A stretch of DNA of 55,405 bases from an uncultured Prevotellamassilia sp. (lineage in GTDB: Bacteria > Bacteroidota > Bacteroidia > Bacteroidales > Bacteroidaceae), in NCBI GenBank assembly GCA_934255485.1, contig CAKQOG010000014.1, positions 1 to 55,405 on the forward strand, in the 5' to 3' direction. This document shows positions 1 to 7,989 of the stretch, piece by piece (position 1 is the first letter of the stretch; each line of letters begins with the position of its first letter). Made by a program: the position numbers and the translations under genes. The notes below the pieces were generated by a model. It had not been told where the DNA came from and searched no databases. It saw only the letters and a program-made list of their open reading frames with translations.

Positions 1-121
1 TAGCAAGCGCCATTGTCATCCAAAGATATACCTTGCTAACAAGTGATGCAAAGGTTGAAACGCTTGTTTGCCTTTCTTCTATAACATCTTCGGGGTTATA
101 ACCATAAATGTTCTTTTCCAT
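1..121 (-). CDS. Bax inhibitor-1/YccA family membrane protein, N-terminal fragment
   Basis: Only the first 40 codons are inside the window; the gene runs off the left edge. The translated start, MEKNIYGYNPEDVIEE followed by a segment ending in KVYLWMTMALA, matches the N-terminus of bacterial Bax-inhibitor-1-like multipass membrane proteins, where a short polar leader precedes the first membrane helix. The family is associated with membrane ion homeostasis, but its bacterial role is poorly defined. The start lies 19 bases beyond the ribBA stop on the same strand, so it is probably the last gene of an lptFG-ribBA-bax operon. The family call rests on a short stretch. Confidence 0.7.
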   Translation of the reverse strand, partial: MEKNIYGYNPEDVIEERQTSVSTFASLVSKVYLWMTMALA

Positions 122-140
122 AACATAAAAAGGTATAGGT

Positions 141-1349
141 TTATAAATGTAGTGTATGTCCCATGCGCACCTTTTTGGTTTCAAGGTAGCGCTTATTGTA
201 TTTGTTAGGGGTGATTTCGATAGGTACGTTTTCTGTAATTTCAAGTCCGTAAGCTTCAAGTCCCACGCGCTTTACAGGGTTGTTGGTGAGCAGTCGCATT
301 TTGTGCACACCAAGTTTCTGTAAGATTTGTGCTCCCACGCCATAGTCACGTTCATCGGGATCGTAGCCAAGGTGTACATTGGCATCAACAGTGTCGTAGC
401 CTTCTTCTTGAAGTTTGTAAGCAGCTATTTTAGCCATAAGTCCGATGCCTCGACCTTCTTGACTGAGGTATAGTACAACGCCTTTACCCTCTTTATCAAT
501 CATGCGCATAGCCTTGTGTAACTGTTCGCCGCAGTCGCAACGTTCAGAACCAAATATGTCACCAGTCATACACGATGAATGTACGCGAACAAGTATTGGC
601 TCATCCTCTTTCCATTCGCCTTTAATGAGTGCAACATGCTCTAATCCGTTGCTCTTTTGACGGAAGGGGATAAGTTGAAAATGACCATATTCAGTTGGCA
701 TATCTACTTTCTCTCCTTGTTCAACTAAGCACTCGTTTTTTAAGCGATAAGCAATTAAATCTTTTATAGTGATGATATGTAAACCCTCTTTTTGTGCAAA
801 GGCTTGTAGTTGTGGCATACGTGCCATTGTGCCATCTGCATTCAGTATTTCGATAAGGCATGCAGCAGGTTGCATACCAGCTAAACGAGCCAAGTCTACA
901 GCTGCTTCTGTGTGGCCTGCTCTTGCCAGCACACCACGATCTTGGGCATAGAGAGGATTAATGTGTCCAGGACGGCCAAAACTTTCAGGACGGCTATCGG
1001 GGTTAGCCAAAGCACGAATAGTTGCAGCACGGTCGTGGCAACTAACCCCCGTTGTACACCCCTCTAAAAGGTCTACAGTTACCGTAAATGGAGTACCCAA
1101 CATGCTTGTATTGGTCTGTACTTGGTGCTCAAGTCCCAATTGGTTGCAGCGTTCAATGGTAATAGGCGCGCACAATACACCACGTCCATTGCGAAGCATA
1201 AAATTAACGTGTTCGGGTGTAACAAGCTCGGCAGCCATGATTAAGTCGCCTTCGTTTTCACGATCTTCATCGTCTACAACGATTACGAATTTGCCTTTCT
1301 TAAAGTCTTCTATAGCTTCTTCAACCGAAGCAAGTTTAAATGAGTCCAT
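141..1349 (-). CDS. ribBA: Bifunctional 3,4-dihydroxy-2-butanone 4-phosphate synthase / GTP cyclohydrolase II
   Basis: This cytosolic enzyme supplies both precursors of riboflavin. The N-terminal RibB half (about residues 1-200) makes dihydroxybutanone phosphate from ribulose 5-phosphate. The C-terminal RibA half (about 205-402) opens GTP to the diaminopyrimidine. The acidic RibB loop VDDEDRENEGDLI lies near residue 25 and GHTEAAVDLA near 145. The RibA zinc site is the C-X10-C-X-C pattern in SSCMTGDIFGSERCDCG near residue 262, and LLTNNPVKRVGLEAYG follows near 355. At 402 residues it is full length for a RibBA fusion. It sits 92 bases after the LptF/G-type gene on the same strand, and no FMN riboswitch is visible in front of it. 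The call is secure. Confidence 0.97.
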   Translation of the reverse strand: MDSFKLASVEEAIEDFKKGKFVIVVDDEDRENEGDLIMAAELVTPEHVNFMLRNGRGVLCAPITIERCNQLGLEHQVQTNTSMLGTPFTVTVDLLEGCTTGVSCHDRAATIRALANPDSRPESFGRPGHINPLYAQDRGVLARAGHTEAAVDLARLAGMQPAACLIEILNADGTMARMPQLQAFAQKEGLHIITIKDLIAYRLKNECLVEQGEKVDMPTEYGHFQLIPFRQKSNGLEHVALIKGEWKEDEPILVRVHSSCMTGDIFGSERCDCGEQLHKAMRMIDKEGKGVVLYLSQEGRGIGLMAKIAAYKLQEEGYDTVDANVHLGYDPDERDYGVGAQILQKLGVHKMRLLTNNPVKRVGLEAYGLEITENVPIEITPNKYNKRYLETKKVRMGHTLHL

Positions 1350-1441
1350 AGATCTGTTTTTGTTAAATGAGTTTTGCTGACAACTTAACAGAGAGCTTAT
1401 TATTTACAAGTTGTTCAGCATAACTTTGTCTGATTTTTTAG

Positions 1442-3712
1442 TTATTGTGGAGCTTTTTCAGGCAGTTGCAACTTTTTCATATTGTCTTTTACATCAAGCA
1501 GTTGCATATTCTCTGTATTGACTCCTCCTTGTGGAGTATTTGGCGTTAATTCGCCATGCTCTTGCATGTAATGCTTAAATTGGTAATACTTAACTATTCT
1601 CCATCCTCCATAACCAGCAACAACGAGCAGAATGCACGCAATGAGCGCAATAATTTTCTTTTTATGCTTTGCCCAACCATTGAGTGTCTCCTCTTGAGCA
1701 ATTGAAGCATTATATGAATTATTCTTATATAGCATGCCAAACAACTTCCATCTTTTTTTATTTTCAGTTTGTTCCGTTGAGTTGCTTGTTTCAGTTATTT
1801 TCTCTCCATGAAGAAGCTTTACAAGTCTATCGCTCACTTGTACTATGGTTTTCATGTCGCGATAGAGTCGAAGTCTAAATCTCCATATTCTGAACCACAA
1901 CAGAAGTCCGATAGGGAATAAAATTCCAGCCAATATGTTTATCCATTTAGATGCGAATGGTGATGTATGCGCTTTCGTAAAGATGATTGGCAACTTGTTG
2001 AGTTCTGCCAAAATCAAGCGGCTTTTGCTATTTGAGAGTTCTTCAACGATGCTTTCCATAAGCTCGTTAATACGCTCTACTTCGGTGTCGGGTGTGTATT
2101 CAAAGAAAATGTTTTTGTAGCTTGGCGCGCGTAGCAAATGTTTCTTTTCGTTGTAGCTTACGCATACAACACGCAGTTTATCGAGTTCTTCTGCCATGAC
2201 ATTTTCTCTTGGGTCATTAATAATCACCTCTTTTCTGAATATGTGTCGGCGAGAGCGCAAGCCAAACAATCTGCTAAAGAATGCTTTGTAAGCGTCCATG
2301 TTGAATACAACAGAATCTTTGTTGGCTTTGTAGGTGAAGAAAATGCCGAAAGGAGCAATTACAAAAGTGCTAATCCACATACCAAGCACCATGTTAATGC
2401 TACCATCGCGTGCCATTTTCATGCCCGAAGTATATATGATATACCATACAATAAAGATAGCTACAGATATGACTGTAGGCATACCCAAGCCACCTTTGCG
2501 GATGATAGCCCCTAAGGGTGCTCCAACAAAGAAGAAAAGTAAGCAAGCAAGCGAGTAGGTTATTTTGTTGTGCCATTCCACTTCGTGTTGGCGTATGTTG
2601 TGCTCCTCTTGTTCATTGTTCATGCCTTTCCATTCAAGGTCGGCACTTGCTGATTTAATGTTCGAAAGAGCCTCTTGTTTGGCGCTTTGAATCTTTTCAG
2701 CGTCAGCATGAGCTACAATGCTATCAAACGATGTTTCTTTATTATGTGTTTGCAATAACTTGAGCAGTTTGATAGAGTCGCTATTGCTTATGTGGGGAGT
2801 TTTGTAGTAAATTCTACATGCATCCTGATAATATTGTTTGCCCACAGAGTCGAGTTCGTGGTTCATAGAATCGACGCTATGATTGATTTGTTTCATATTC
2901 TTTGCTGTTGGCATTCCTGCCAAAGCATTCTTATCCATTAGATTAAAGTTGCTATCAAAGTCTATGAGGAGTGTTTTAAACAAGAAAGTTTCGCGGTCAA
3001 ATGGCTTGTTGGCTCCATTCATAGCTCCGTTCATAGCGCTGGCCGACTCTAAACTTTCAAATTGCTCGCCGTTCCATAGCTCTAACCGAAGGTGCATTTT
3101 GTCGCGCGTTACCTCAAGTCGGGCGGAGTCTGCCAATACGATTTGAGCATGGTCAAAACCTTGGTCTGTTTTGTAGATGATTGTCTGATAGAGCATGCCT
3201 GTCAGCGTGTTCTTACGCTGAACATAGATGTTTATGTTAGGCACACCATTATAGAACACACCTTCAGGTATTTCAACCGCGGGCGATTGCTCTTTCATGC
3301 TAAATAGCAGCGTGCGCAAGCCAACTTGTGCATCGGGCGAAGCCACGTTTTGAAAGTAAAACGACGTTCCAGTCATAAACACTGCAAAGATGGCTAATGG
3401 GCGCATTATCCTAATCAAAGGTATGCCGGCTGCTTTCATAGCCAGAAGCTCAAACGATTCGCCCATGTTGCCGAAACTGATTAATGACGAAAGCAGAATG
3501 GCTAAGGGTAATGAGTCGCGCACCAATGTAATGGCCATATACCAGTAGAACTTAGCTAATATATCCCATGAAAGTCCCTTTCCTATAAGGTCGTCTACAT
3601 AACGCCAAGTAAATTGCATCATGAATACAAACAGAACGACAAAGAAGGCTCCTGCAAATACAAGCAAGAACTTCTTTAATACATATAGGTCTAATTTCTT
3701 AATGATAGTCAT
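1442..3712 (-). CDS. LptF/LptG (YjgP/YjgQ) family permease with long C-terminal extension
   Basis: This is a 756-residue inner-membrane protein of the family that, with LptB, pulls lipopolysaccharide from the inner membrane to the LptA/C bridge. Three hydrophobic segments lie at about residues 8-33, 55-78 and 98-118. A large hydrophilic, presumably periplasmic, domain follows, then three more segments at about 385-463, which is the family's 3+3 pattern. Beyond that the protein continues for nearly 290 residues with two extra hydrophobic segments near 593-612 and 688-708 and a polar tail. That makes it about twice the length of the proteobacterial proteins. Whether it acts as LptF or LptG cannot be decided here. 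It is first in a probable operon with ribBA, and a -7 box lies at 3782-3789. Confidence 0.85.
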   Translation of the reverse strand: MTIIKKLDLYVLKKFLLVFAGAFFVVLFVFMMQFTWRYVDDLIGKGLSWDILAKFYWYMAITLVRDSLPLAILLSSLISFGNMGESFELLAMKAAGIPLIRIMRPLAIFAVFMTGTSFYFQNVASPDAQVGLRTLLFSMKEQSPAVEIPEGVFYNGVPNINIYVQRKNTLTGMLYQTIIYKTDQGFDHAQIVLADSARLEVTRDKMHLRLELWNGEQFESLESASAMNGAMNGANKPFDRETFLFKTLLIDFDSNFNLMDKNALAGMPTAKNMKQINHSVDSMNHELDSVGKQYYQDACRIYYKTPHISNSDSIKLLKLLQTHNKETSFDSIVAHADAEKIQSAKQEALSNIKSASADLEWKGMNNEQEEHNIRQHEVEWHNKITYSLACLLFFFVGAPLGAIIRKGGLGMPTVISVAIFIVWYIIYTSGMKMARDGSINMVLGMWISTFVIAPFGIFFTYKANKDSVVFNMDAYKAFFSRLFGLRSRRHIFRKEVIINDPRENVMAEELDKLRVVCVSYNEKKHLLRAPSYKNIFFEYTPDTEVERINELMESIVEELSNSKSRLILAELNKLPIIFTKAHTSPFASKWINILAGILFPIGLLLWFRIWRFRLRLYRDMKTIVQVSDRLVKLLHGEKITETSNSTEQTENKKRWKLFGMLYKNNSYNASIAQEETLNGWAKHKKKIIALIACILLVVAGYGGWRIVKYYQFKHYMQEHGELTPNTPQGGVNTENMQLLDVKDNMKKLQLPEKAPQ

Positions 3713-3781
3713 AGCGTGGGGTTGGCAACAATTTTAGTGTATGTTGCAATGTTGGCTGATGTGTCTATTTCTACTTATATG

Positions 3782-3789
3782 CAAAAATA
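3782..3789 (-). promoter_or_regulatory. -7 box of the LptF/G-ribBA operon
   Basis: The minus strand reads TATTTTTG, matching the Bacteroidota -7 consensus TAnnTTTG, about 70 bases before the LptF/G start. No clear -33 TTTG box is visible. Confidence 0.5.
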
Positions 3790-3888
3790 CAATTTTTTTT
3801 CTGTGTGATGTGCAGACTATTGTTTAAACGTGCGGATTTATAGATAAAAGTCTGTTTTGACGTTGAATATATTGTGTTGTAACGAAAA

Positions 3889-3922
3889 AAAGAAAGAACA
3901 TCAATTTGATGTTCTTTCTTTT
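3889..3922 (-). terminator. Intrinsic terminator of tRNA-Met
   Basis: A long, nearly perfect stem (AAAGAAAGAACATC / GATGTTCTTTCTTT) lies directly downstream of the tRNA on the minus strand and is followed there by a run of T. Its symmetry would let it stop transcripts from either side. Confidence 0.8.
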
Positions 3923-3924
3923 TG

Positions 3925-3998
3925 TAGCGCGAGACAGGCTTGAACTGTCGACCTCATGATTATGAATCATGCGCTCTAACCAGCTGAGCTATCGCGCC
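3925..3998 (-). tRNA. tRNA-Met (anticodon CAU), elongator type
   Basis: The minus strand folds as a 74-nt cloverleaf. The acceptor stem GGCGCGA pairs with TCGCGCT, the D arm reads GCTCAGCTGGTTAGAGC, the anticodon stem CATGA/TCATG holds loop TTCATAA with anticodon CAT, and the T loop is in AGTTCAAGCCT. The first pair is G-U and the discriminator is A; CCA is not encoded. G-U at pair 1 and the body favour elongator Met over initiator. A lysidine-modified tRNA-Ile(CAU) is a less likely alternative. Confidence 0.92.
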
Positions 3999-4038
3999 GT
4001 CTTAGCTTGCGAGTGTTGTTGTTTCTCGTTTGCGAGTG

Positions 4039-4069
4039 CAAAGGTACGAATTATTTATTAAATACCAAA
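4039..4069 (-). promoter_or_regulatory. Promoter of tRNA-Met
   Basis: On the minus strand TTTG (4066-4069) is followed after exactly 19 bases by TACCTTTG (4039-4046). This is a textbook Bacteroidota -33/-7 pair, about 40 bases before the mature tRNA 5' end. Confidence 0.75.
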
Positions 4070-4262
4070 TGTTTTGTATGTTTTTTTTTGAAAAATATTC
4101 AAAAGTAAAATGTTGGTAAGGTGAGTTTTATAATTTTTATAGAACTTAAAATGCTTGACTATTAAAGATTTATGTATATTTTTATGAGCCTTTGTGAAAA
4201 AGTTCAGTTTGTGATAATTTTTTATGAGAACGTGTCTTTTCTTTATATTTTTGTGATGTGTC

Positions 4263-4832
4263 TCAAAACAATATCCACCCTGTCACTCCGCAAAGCACAA
4301 TCATAAACATGGCGCTAATTTTAAAATAAAGCACTCCAATTAGTGTGGCGATAAATAGAAAAATGCTTACGCCAAAATCCCAAGGTGTGGTGTATACTGA
4401 GCCAAAGTTGTCGGCACGCATCATGATGATGGCTGCTGCAGCTATAAGGCCTGGGATGAGGGGGCGTAGCACCACCATTGCGCAATCGTAAAATGATTGA
4501 TAGTGGCGTTTGGTTTGTAGTTTGGCATAAAGTGATGTCCAAAGGCACGAAGGGATAATCATGGCTGCAGTTGAGGTGAGGCAAGCTAATATGCATCCCC
4601 AAAAGCCCAATGCAGAGGCTGCAATAGAACTTGATAGAATGGCGGTGTTATACCCTGTACTTCCCGGGAGTAATCGACATGCAAACATGCAGTTTGCCAT
4701 TTGCTCGGGTGTGAGCCAATGGTGCAAGGTTATGATTTCGTGTTCAAGTAGCGCTTGCGAACTAGCGTTACCGCCAATACCTAACATGCTTACTTGTATA
4801 AAGCTTAAAAATAAATAGATGTATACTAACAT
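4263..4832 (-). CDS. chrA: Chromate transporter (CHR family), half-size subunit 2
   Basis: This 189-residue membrane protein is one half of a split CHR transporter; the family exports chromate anions in characterised members. It shows about five to six hydrophobic segments, with the conserved early glycine motif MLGIGGNA near residue 16 and a CHR-type LLPGSTGYN loop near residue 54. Single-domain CHR proteins occur as neighbouring pairs that act together. The partner is the upstream gene at 4887-5429, 54 bases away on the same strand, and the two are presumably cotranscribed. Substrate in this organism is inferred from family only. Confidence 0.88.
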   Translation of the reverse strand: MLVYIYLFLSFIQVSMLGIGGNASSQALLEHEIITLHHWLTPEQMANCMFACRLLPGSTGYNTAILSSSIAASALGFWGCILACLTSTAAMIIPSCLWTSLYAKLQTKRHYQSFYDCAMVVLRPLIPGLIAAAAIIMMRADNFGSVYTTPWDFGVSIFLFIATLIGVLYFKISAMFMIVLCGVTGWILF

Positions 4833-4886
4833 ATCAACAATGTGTATGCAATGAAAGTTGTTTGGGTGACAATAATAAAGTATTCT

Positions 4887-5429
4887 TTAATCGTTGCTAT
4901 TGTGTACAAATAAGGCATAAAGACCTGCCAAAATGGTGAGTGCAAGTATGATGTAGCTTGGCGACACCCCTAAAAGTCCAATAGCAATAGCAGCTCCAAT
5001 AGGTATCCAAATGGTGCTAAGTGTTATGTTTGACGATCGCCACATTTGTATGCAAGGCAAAGCTATTACGGCTACAATCGCAGGGCGTGCTCCTCGTAAA
5101 AACGCTTTCCAGAAATGACTTTGAAACACATCGTTGTAGCAGTAAGCAAACAAAAAGAAGACGACAAAAGGTGGTAAAAGCATGGCAAGCAAACACACCA
5201 TGCTCCCCTTCCAACCGCATAGTTGCTTACCAAGATAAGTGGCAAGGTTTACGTTGAATATGCCAGGCATGGTTTGTACCACTGCAACATGGCGAGAAAA
5301 GTCCTCGGCGCTAATCCATTTGTTTTTAGTAACGAGTGCTCTGCGCAAAGGGGAGATACATGCATAACCATCGCCAATACAAAGGCCGCCTGCTTGTAAA
5401 AATGTTATGAACAATTCGATTAACGACAT
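4887..5429 (-). CDS. chrA: Chromate transporter (CHR family), half-size subunit 1
   Basis: This 180-residue membrane protein is the partner of the gene at 4263-4832. The motif LQAGGLCIGDGYA near residue 12 and the loop QTMPGIFNVNLATYLG near residue 55 are the CHR-domain signatures. The rest is hydrophobic helices ending in a short polar tail. It comes first in the two-gene unit. Its start lies just inside the left end of the large palindromic element (5462-5805), so transcription may begin within or read through that element; no TAnnTTTG box is seen between them. Confidence 0.88.
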   Translation of the reverse strand: MSLIELFITFLQAGGLCIGDGYACISPLRRALVTKNKWISAEDFSRHVAVVQTMPGIFNVNLATYLGKQLCGWKGSMVCLLAMLLPPFVVFFLFAYCYNDVFQSHFWKAFLRGARPAIVAVIALPCIQMWRSSNITLSTIWIPIGAAIAIGLLGVSPSYIILALTILAGLYALFVHNSND

Positions 5430-5461
5430 TGTTGATATGCTAAATATAGTAATACTTAAAT

Positions 5462-5805
5462 GCTTAAAGTGTGGGTTATAAATAAGTGGACAAATTTAGT
5501 ATAGAAAAGAATTAGGGTACGGGCTGAAAGCCCAAAAGACTATAGCCCAGGGCAACGCCCTGGGTGATAGTAAGTAGTGCGATGACACCCTGTAAGGGCA
5601 AAAGACATCAACATAAGGCTACGCTTTTAACTAACTTATTGGTTTCATCTTTTGCTCTTGCAGAGCGTTATCCCTATATGCATAGGGACCTAGGGCGCTG
5701 CCCTAGGCTGTAGTCTTTTGGGCTTTCAGCCCGTGCCTTTCTAAATTAAATTTGAACACCTACTTATCTGATTGGATGCATAAATAGATAACTTACACTT
5801 TAAGC
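5462..5805. repeat. 344-bp nested palindromic element built of tight-loop hairpins (copy 1, complete)
   Basis: The two halves are inverted copies. Outermost are GCTTAAAGTGTGGGTTAT (5462-5479) and its near-complement at 5788-5805. Next come boxes ATAAGTGGACAAATTTA and AAATTTGAACACCTACTTAT. Then come 47-bp arms starting at ACGGGCTGAAAGCCC (about 5519) and ending at its complement (about 5734). Inside are small hairpins: GGGCT-gaa-AGCCC (5521-5533), CCCAGGGC-aac-GCCCTGGG (5546-5564), CCCT-gta-AGGG (5588-5598), GCTCT-tgc-AGAGC (5654-5666), CCCTAT-atgc-ATAGGG (5672-5687), CCTAGGGC-gct-GCCCTAGG (5689-5707) and the mirror of the first (5720-5732). No credible ORF is present. It separates DUF4301 from the chromate transporters. 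Confidence 0.85.
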
Positions 5806-5835
5806 TTTTGCTTTGTTCGGTCGCAAACATTTACT

Positions 5836-7359
5836 TTATTGATGCTGTTCGCGATAGAGGTCATTTACGGTTTTTACGGGGTTAAAAGTAGACAATGGTA
5901 CTTCAACAAACACGGTGTTCCAATTGCTCATGGCGCCATTCCATAAGCCAGGAAGTTCGAGAGCTTTTAGCTCCTTACCATCTTTGCTCTTGTGAGAGAT
6001 AAAGCCTGTTTGAGGGTCTACATAGTCGGGGAGATTGAATGGTTGTCCCTTGTAATCGTTGATAGCGCACACCAAGTCTACAGGATTAAAGTGTGTGCCT
6101 TTTTCAAACATCGCTTTCTTCTCGGGGTCGTTCATGTCAATTTGTGAACTCTCAAGAATTTGTAGCGAGATAGTGCCATCGGGGTTGTAGGCCAAGAAAG
6201 GGCCACCTCCGGGTTCACCAACGTTGCGCACCATGCCGCAAACACGCATTGGACGGTTGAGCTTTTTGCGCAAGTATATAGCAAGTTCGGTATCCTCGAG
6301 CATTTTAGTCTCTGGATTCTTGGTAAAGAGTCTCTTTTGTACAAACTGAAGCATCTCGCGCAGTTCGTCCATTGTATATTTGCCACTATCAAGTTTTTGT
6401 AGATAAGCGTGTGCTTGTTTTTGCAGCGATACGAGAATACCCGCAAGAAGTTTTTTGTAGCGTACAGTATCATCTTTCAGTCTGTCGGGCACGACGTTGT
6501 CTATGTTTTTGATAAATACGATATCAGCATCAATGTCGTTGAGGTTCTCAATAAGTGCACCATGACCGCCTGGACGGAACAAAAGTTTGTCATCTTTTGT
6601 GCGGAATGGTGTGTTGTCTGGGTTAGCAGCAATGGTGTCTGTACTTGGTTTTTGCTCTGAAAAACTTACGTTATATTTTACATCAAAATGCTTCTCGTAA
6701 GTTGGTGCTACCTTTGCCACAAGACTTTCAAACAATTGTCTGTGCTCGGGCGATACAGTGAAGTGAACATTTACAGTGCCATCACTTTGGCGTGCATACA
6801 ATGCGCCTTCAACAAGGTGTTCTTCGAGTGGGGTACGTGCTCCATTGGCGTATTTATGAAATTTTAGTAAGCCTTTGGGCAGTGCGCCGTAGTTTAATCC
6901 ATCGGGTTGAAGCATGGTGCGTACCACGTCTTTATATTTGCCATTAGCTATTAGTGTGTCTATATCACTATTGTGTAGGCGCAAGCAAGCGGCATTGAGA
7001 TCATCGAAGAATGCAGCTTTGTGTATATTATTGAAAAATGTTTTTTCAAAATCGGTTTGTGGCTCATTGTAGCTTGCATCGGCAAAAGCAAACATGTTTT
7101 TAAACATGCGGCTTGCAGCCCCAGATGCAGGCACAAATTTCACTACTTTATGTCCCTTTTCTTCTGTATAATTGTGCCAAGTTTCAAGATACTTTTCAGT
7201 TTCTTCGCTTGTAGGAGTTAGGATACCTTTCTCTGTGCTTGCTGCAGCAGAGAGTTTTAAGTATGGAAATCCTTTAACGAAGCAAGCTAACTGCTGGTTG
7301 AGTTTTTCTTCGCTAATGCCTTTTTTAGCAAGCAAAGCTTTGTCTTTTTCTGTAATCAT
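5836..7359 (-). CDS. DUF4301 family protein
   Basis: This is a 507-residue protein of the DUF4301 family, found mainly in Bacteroidota and of unknown biochemical function. There is no signal peptide or membrane segment, so it is presumably cytosolic. Conserved-looking stretches are FVPASGAASRMFKNM near residue 77, FRPGGHGALIENLNDID near 260, IVFIKNIDNVVPDRL near 280, and a glycine-rich GMVRNVGEPGGGPFLAYNPD near 380. The glycine-rich N-terminal motif together with GGHGALIENL recalls sugar-nucleotide pyrophosphorylases, but that resemblance is my inference. It is monocistronic by spacing, with a -7 box at 7461-7468. Confidence 0.85.
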   Translation of the reverse strand: MITEKDKALLAKKGISEEKLNQQLACFVKGFPYLKLSAAASTEKGILTPTSEETEKYLETWHNYTEEKGHKVVKFVPASGAASRMFKNMFAFADASYNEPQTDFEKTFFNNIHKAAFFDDLNAACLRLHNSDIDTLIANGKYKDVVRTMLQPDGLNYGALPKGLLKFHKYANGARTPLEEHLVEGALYARQSDGTVNVHFTVSPEHRQLFESLVAKVAPTYEKHFDVKYNVSFSEQKPSTDTIAANPDNTPFRTKDDKLLFRPGGHGALIENLNDIDADIVFIKNIDNVVPDRLKDDTVRYKKLLAGILVSLQKQAHAYLQKLDSGKYTMDELREMLQFVQKRLFTKNPETKMLEDTELAIYLRKKLNRPMRVCGMVRNVGEPGGGPFLAYNPDGTISLQILESSQIDMNDPEKKAMFEKGTHFNPVDLVCAINDYKGQPFNLPDYVDPQTGFISHKSKDGKELKALELPGLWNGAMSNWNTVFVEVPLSTFNPVKTVNDLYREQHQ

Positions 7360-7460
7360 AGCGGATACGAGTTTTATATAAATGTATTATCCGTAAGGCT
7401 TGTTGCTGAGTAGCAAAAACCTATTAGTTTAAGTAGATTTATGTGGAGTCTACTTATAGG

Positions 7461-7468
7461 CAAAGTTA
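7461..7468 (-). promoter_or_regulatory. -7 box of the DUF4301 gene
   Basis: The minus strand reads TAACTTTG, matching TAnnTTTG, about 100 bases before the start codon. No -33 box is evident. Confidence 0.45.
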
Positions 7469-7680
7469 CAAATAAATACTTTGTAATGCATGTTTTTATG
7501 CAGCATTTTGCTTAGGCTTTTGTTTTCGCTATGATATGTAAAATAAAAATTTCTAAAATAGCTCTATACAAATGGTATAATATGGTTTGGTAAATAGCAT
7601 TAATATGGTAGTATTGGTGGTTGAAGCGCATGATCGTTTGTTATGCATATACAGGTAAGTTGTATAAGAATATGTTTGAT

Positions 7681-7776
7681 GTTTGCTCACTTCGGTCGGA
7701 GTGAGCATTCATTTCGGTCGTAATGAGCATTCACTTCGGTCGGAGTGAGCATTCATTACGGTCGAAGTGAGCAAAC
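7681..7776. repeat. 22-bp palindromic tandem array A (four units)
   Basis: Four consecutive 22-base units occupy 7688-7709, 7710-7731, 7732-7753 and 7754-7775. Units 1 and 3 are identical (CACTTCGGTCGGAGTGAGCA plus TT). Unit 2 changes both arms together (CATT...AATG instead of CACT...AGTG). Each unit is a hairpin around GGTC, and each unit junction is another (GTGA-gcat-TCAC), so dyad centres recur every 11 bp. The outermost flanks also pair: GTTTGCTCACTTCG at 7681 with CGAAGTGAGCAAAC at 7763-7776. The 630-base gap around it (7360-7989) otherwise holds only the -7 box at 7461 and the terminator at 7905. Confidence 0.9.
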
Positions 7777-7904
7777 TATGAATGCTTGATAGCACAACTT
7801 TGAAGCCTTTGTAGCGCAACATATAAACTTTTGTTGAAAAACAATATATGGGCTACAAATGTGTATCATGTCACTTCGTTCTATGTTCTACAAAATGCAG
7901 CAAA

Positions 7905-7945
7905 AAGCTCCAATGTTATTGCCATAGCAACGAACATTGGAGCTT
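7905..7945 (-). terminator. Intrinsic terminator of the rpe-nrnA operon
   Basis: The perfect 13-bp stem AAGCTCCAATGTT / AACATTGGAGCTT has a 15-base loop and is followed on the minus strand by TTTTTG. It lies about 45 bases past the nrnA stop. Confidence 0.8.
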
Positions 7946-7989
7946 GTAGATAATTTATAAAAATGTGTTCTTAATAATGCTGACGAGGC

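Noticed and set aside
2138..2515. Plus-strand open frames opposite the LptF/G-type gene
   Set aside because: The minus-strand gene has coherent membrane topology and family features; these frames have none.
5462..5805. Short open frames inside the palindromic element
   Set aside because: They only reflect hairpin sequence, and paired changes between arms follow structure rather than codons.
7681..7776. CRISPR-like array
   Set aside because: Units are contiguous, with no unique spacers, each is internally palindromic, and no cas gene is present.
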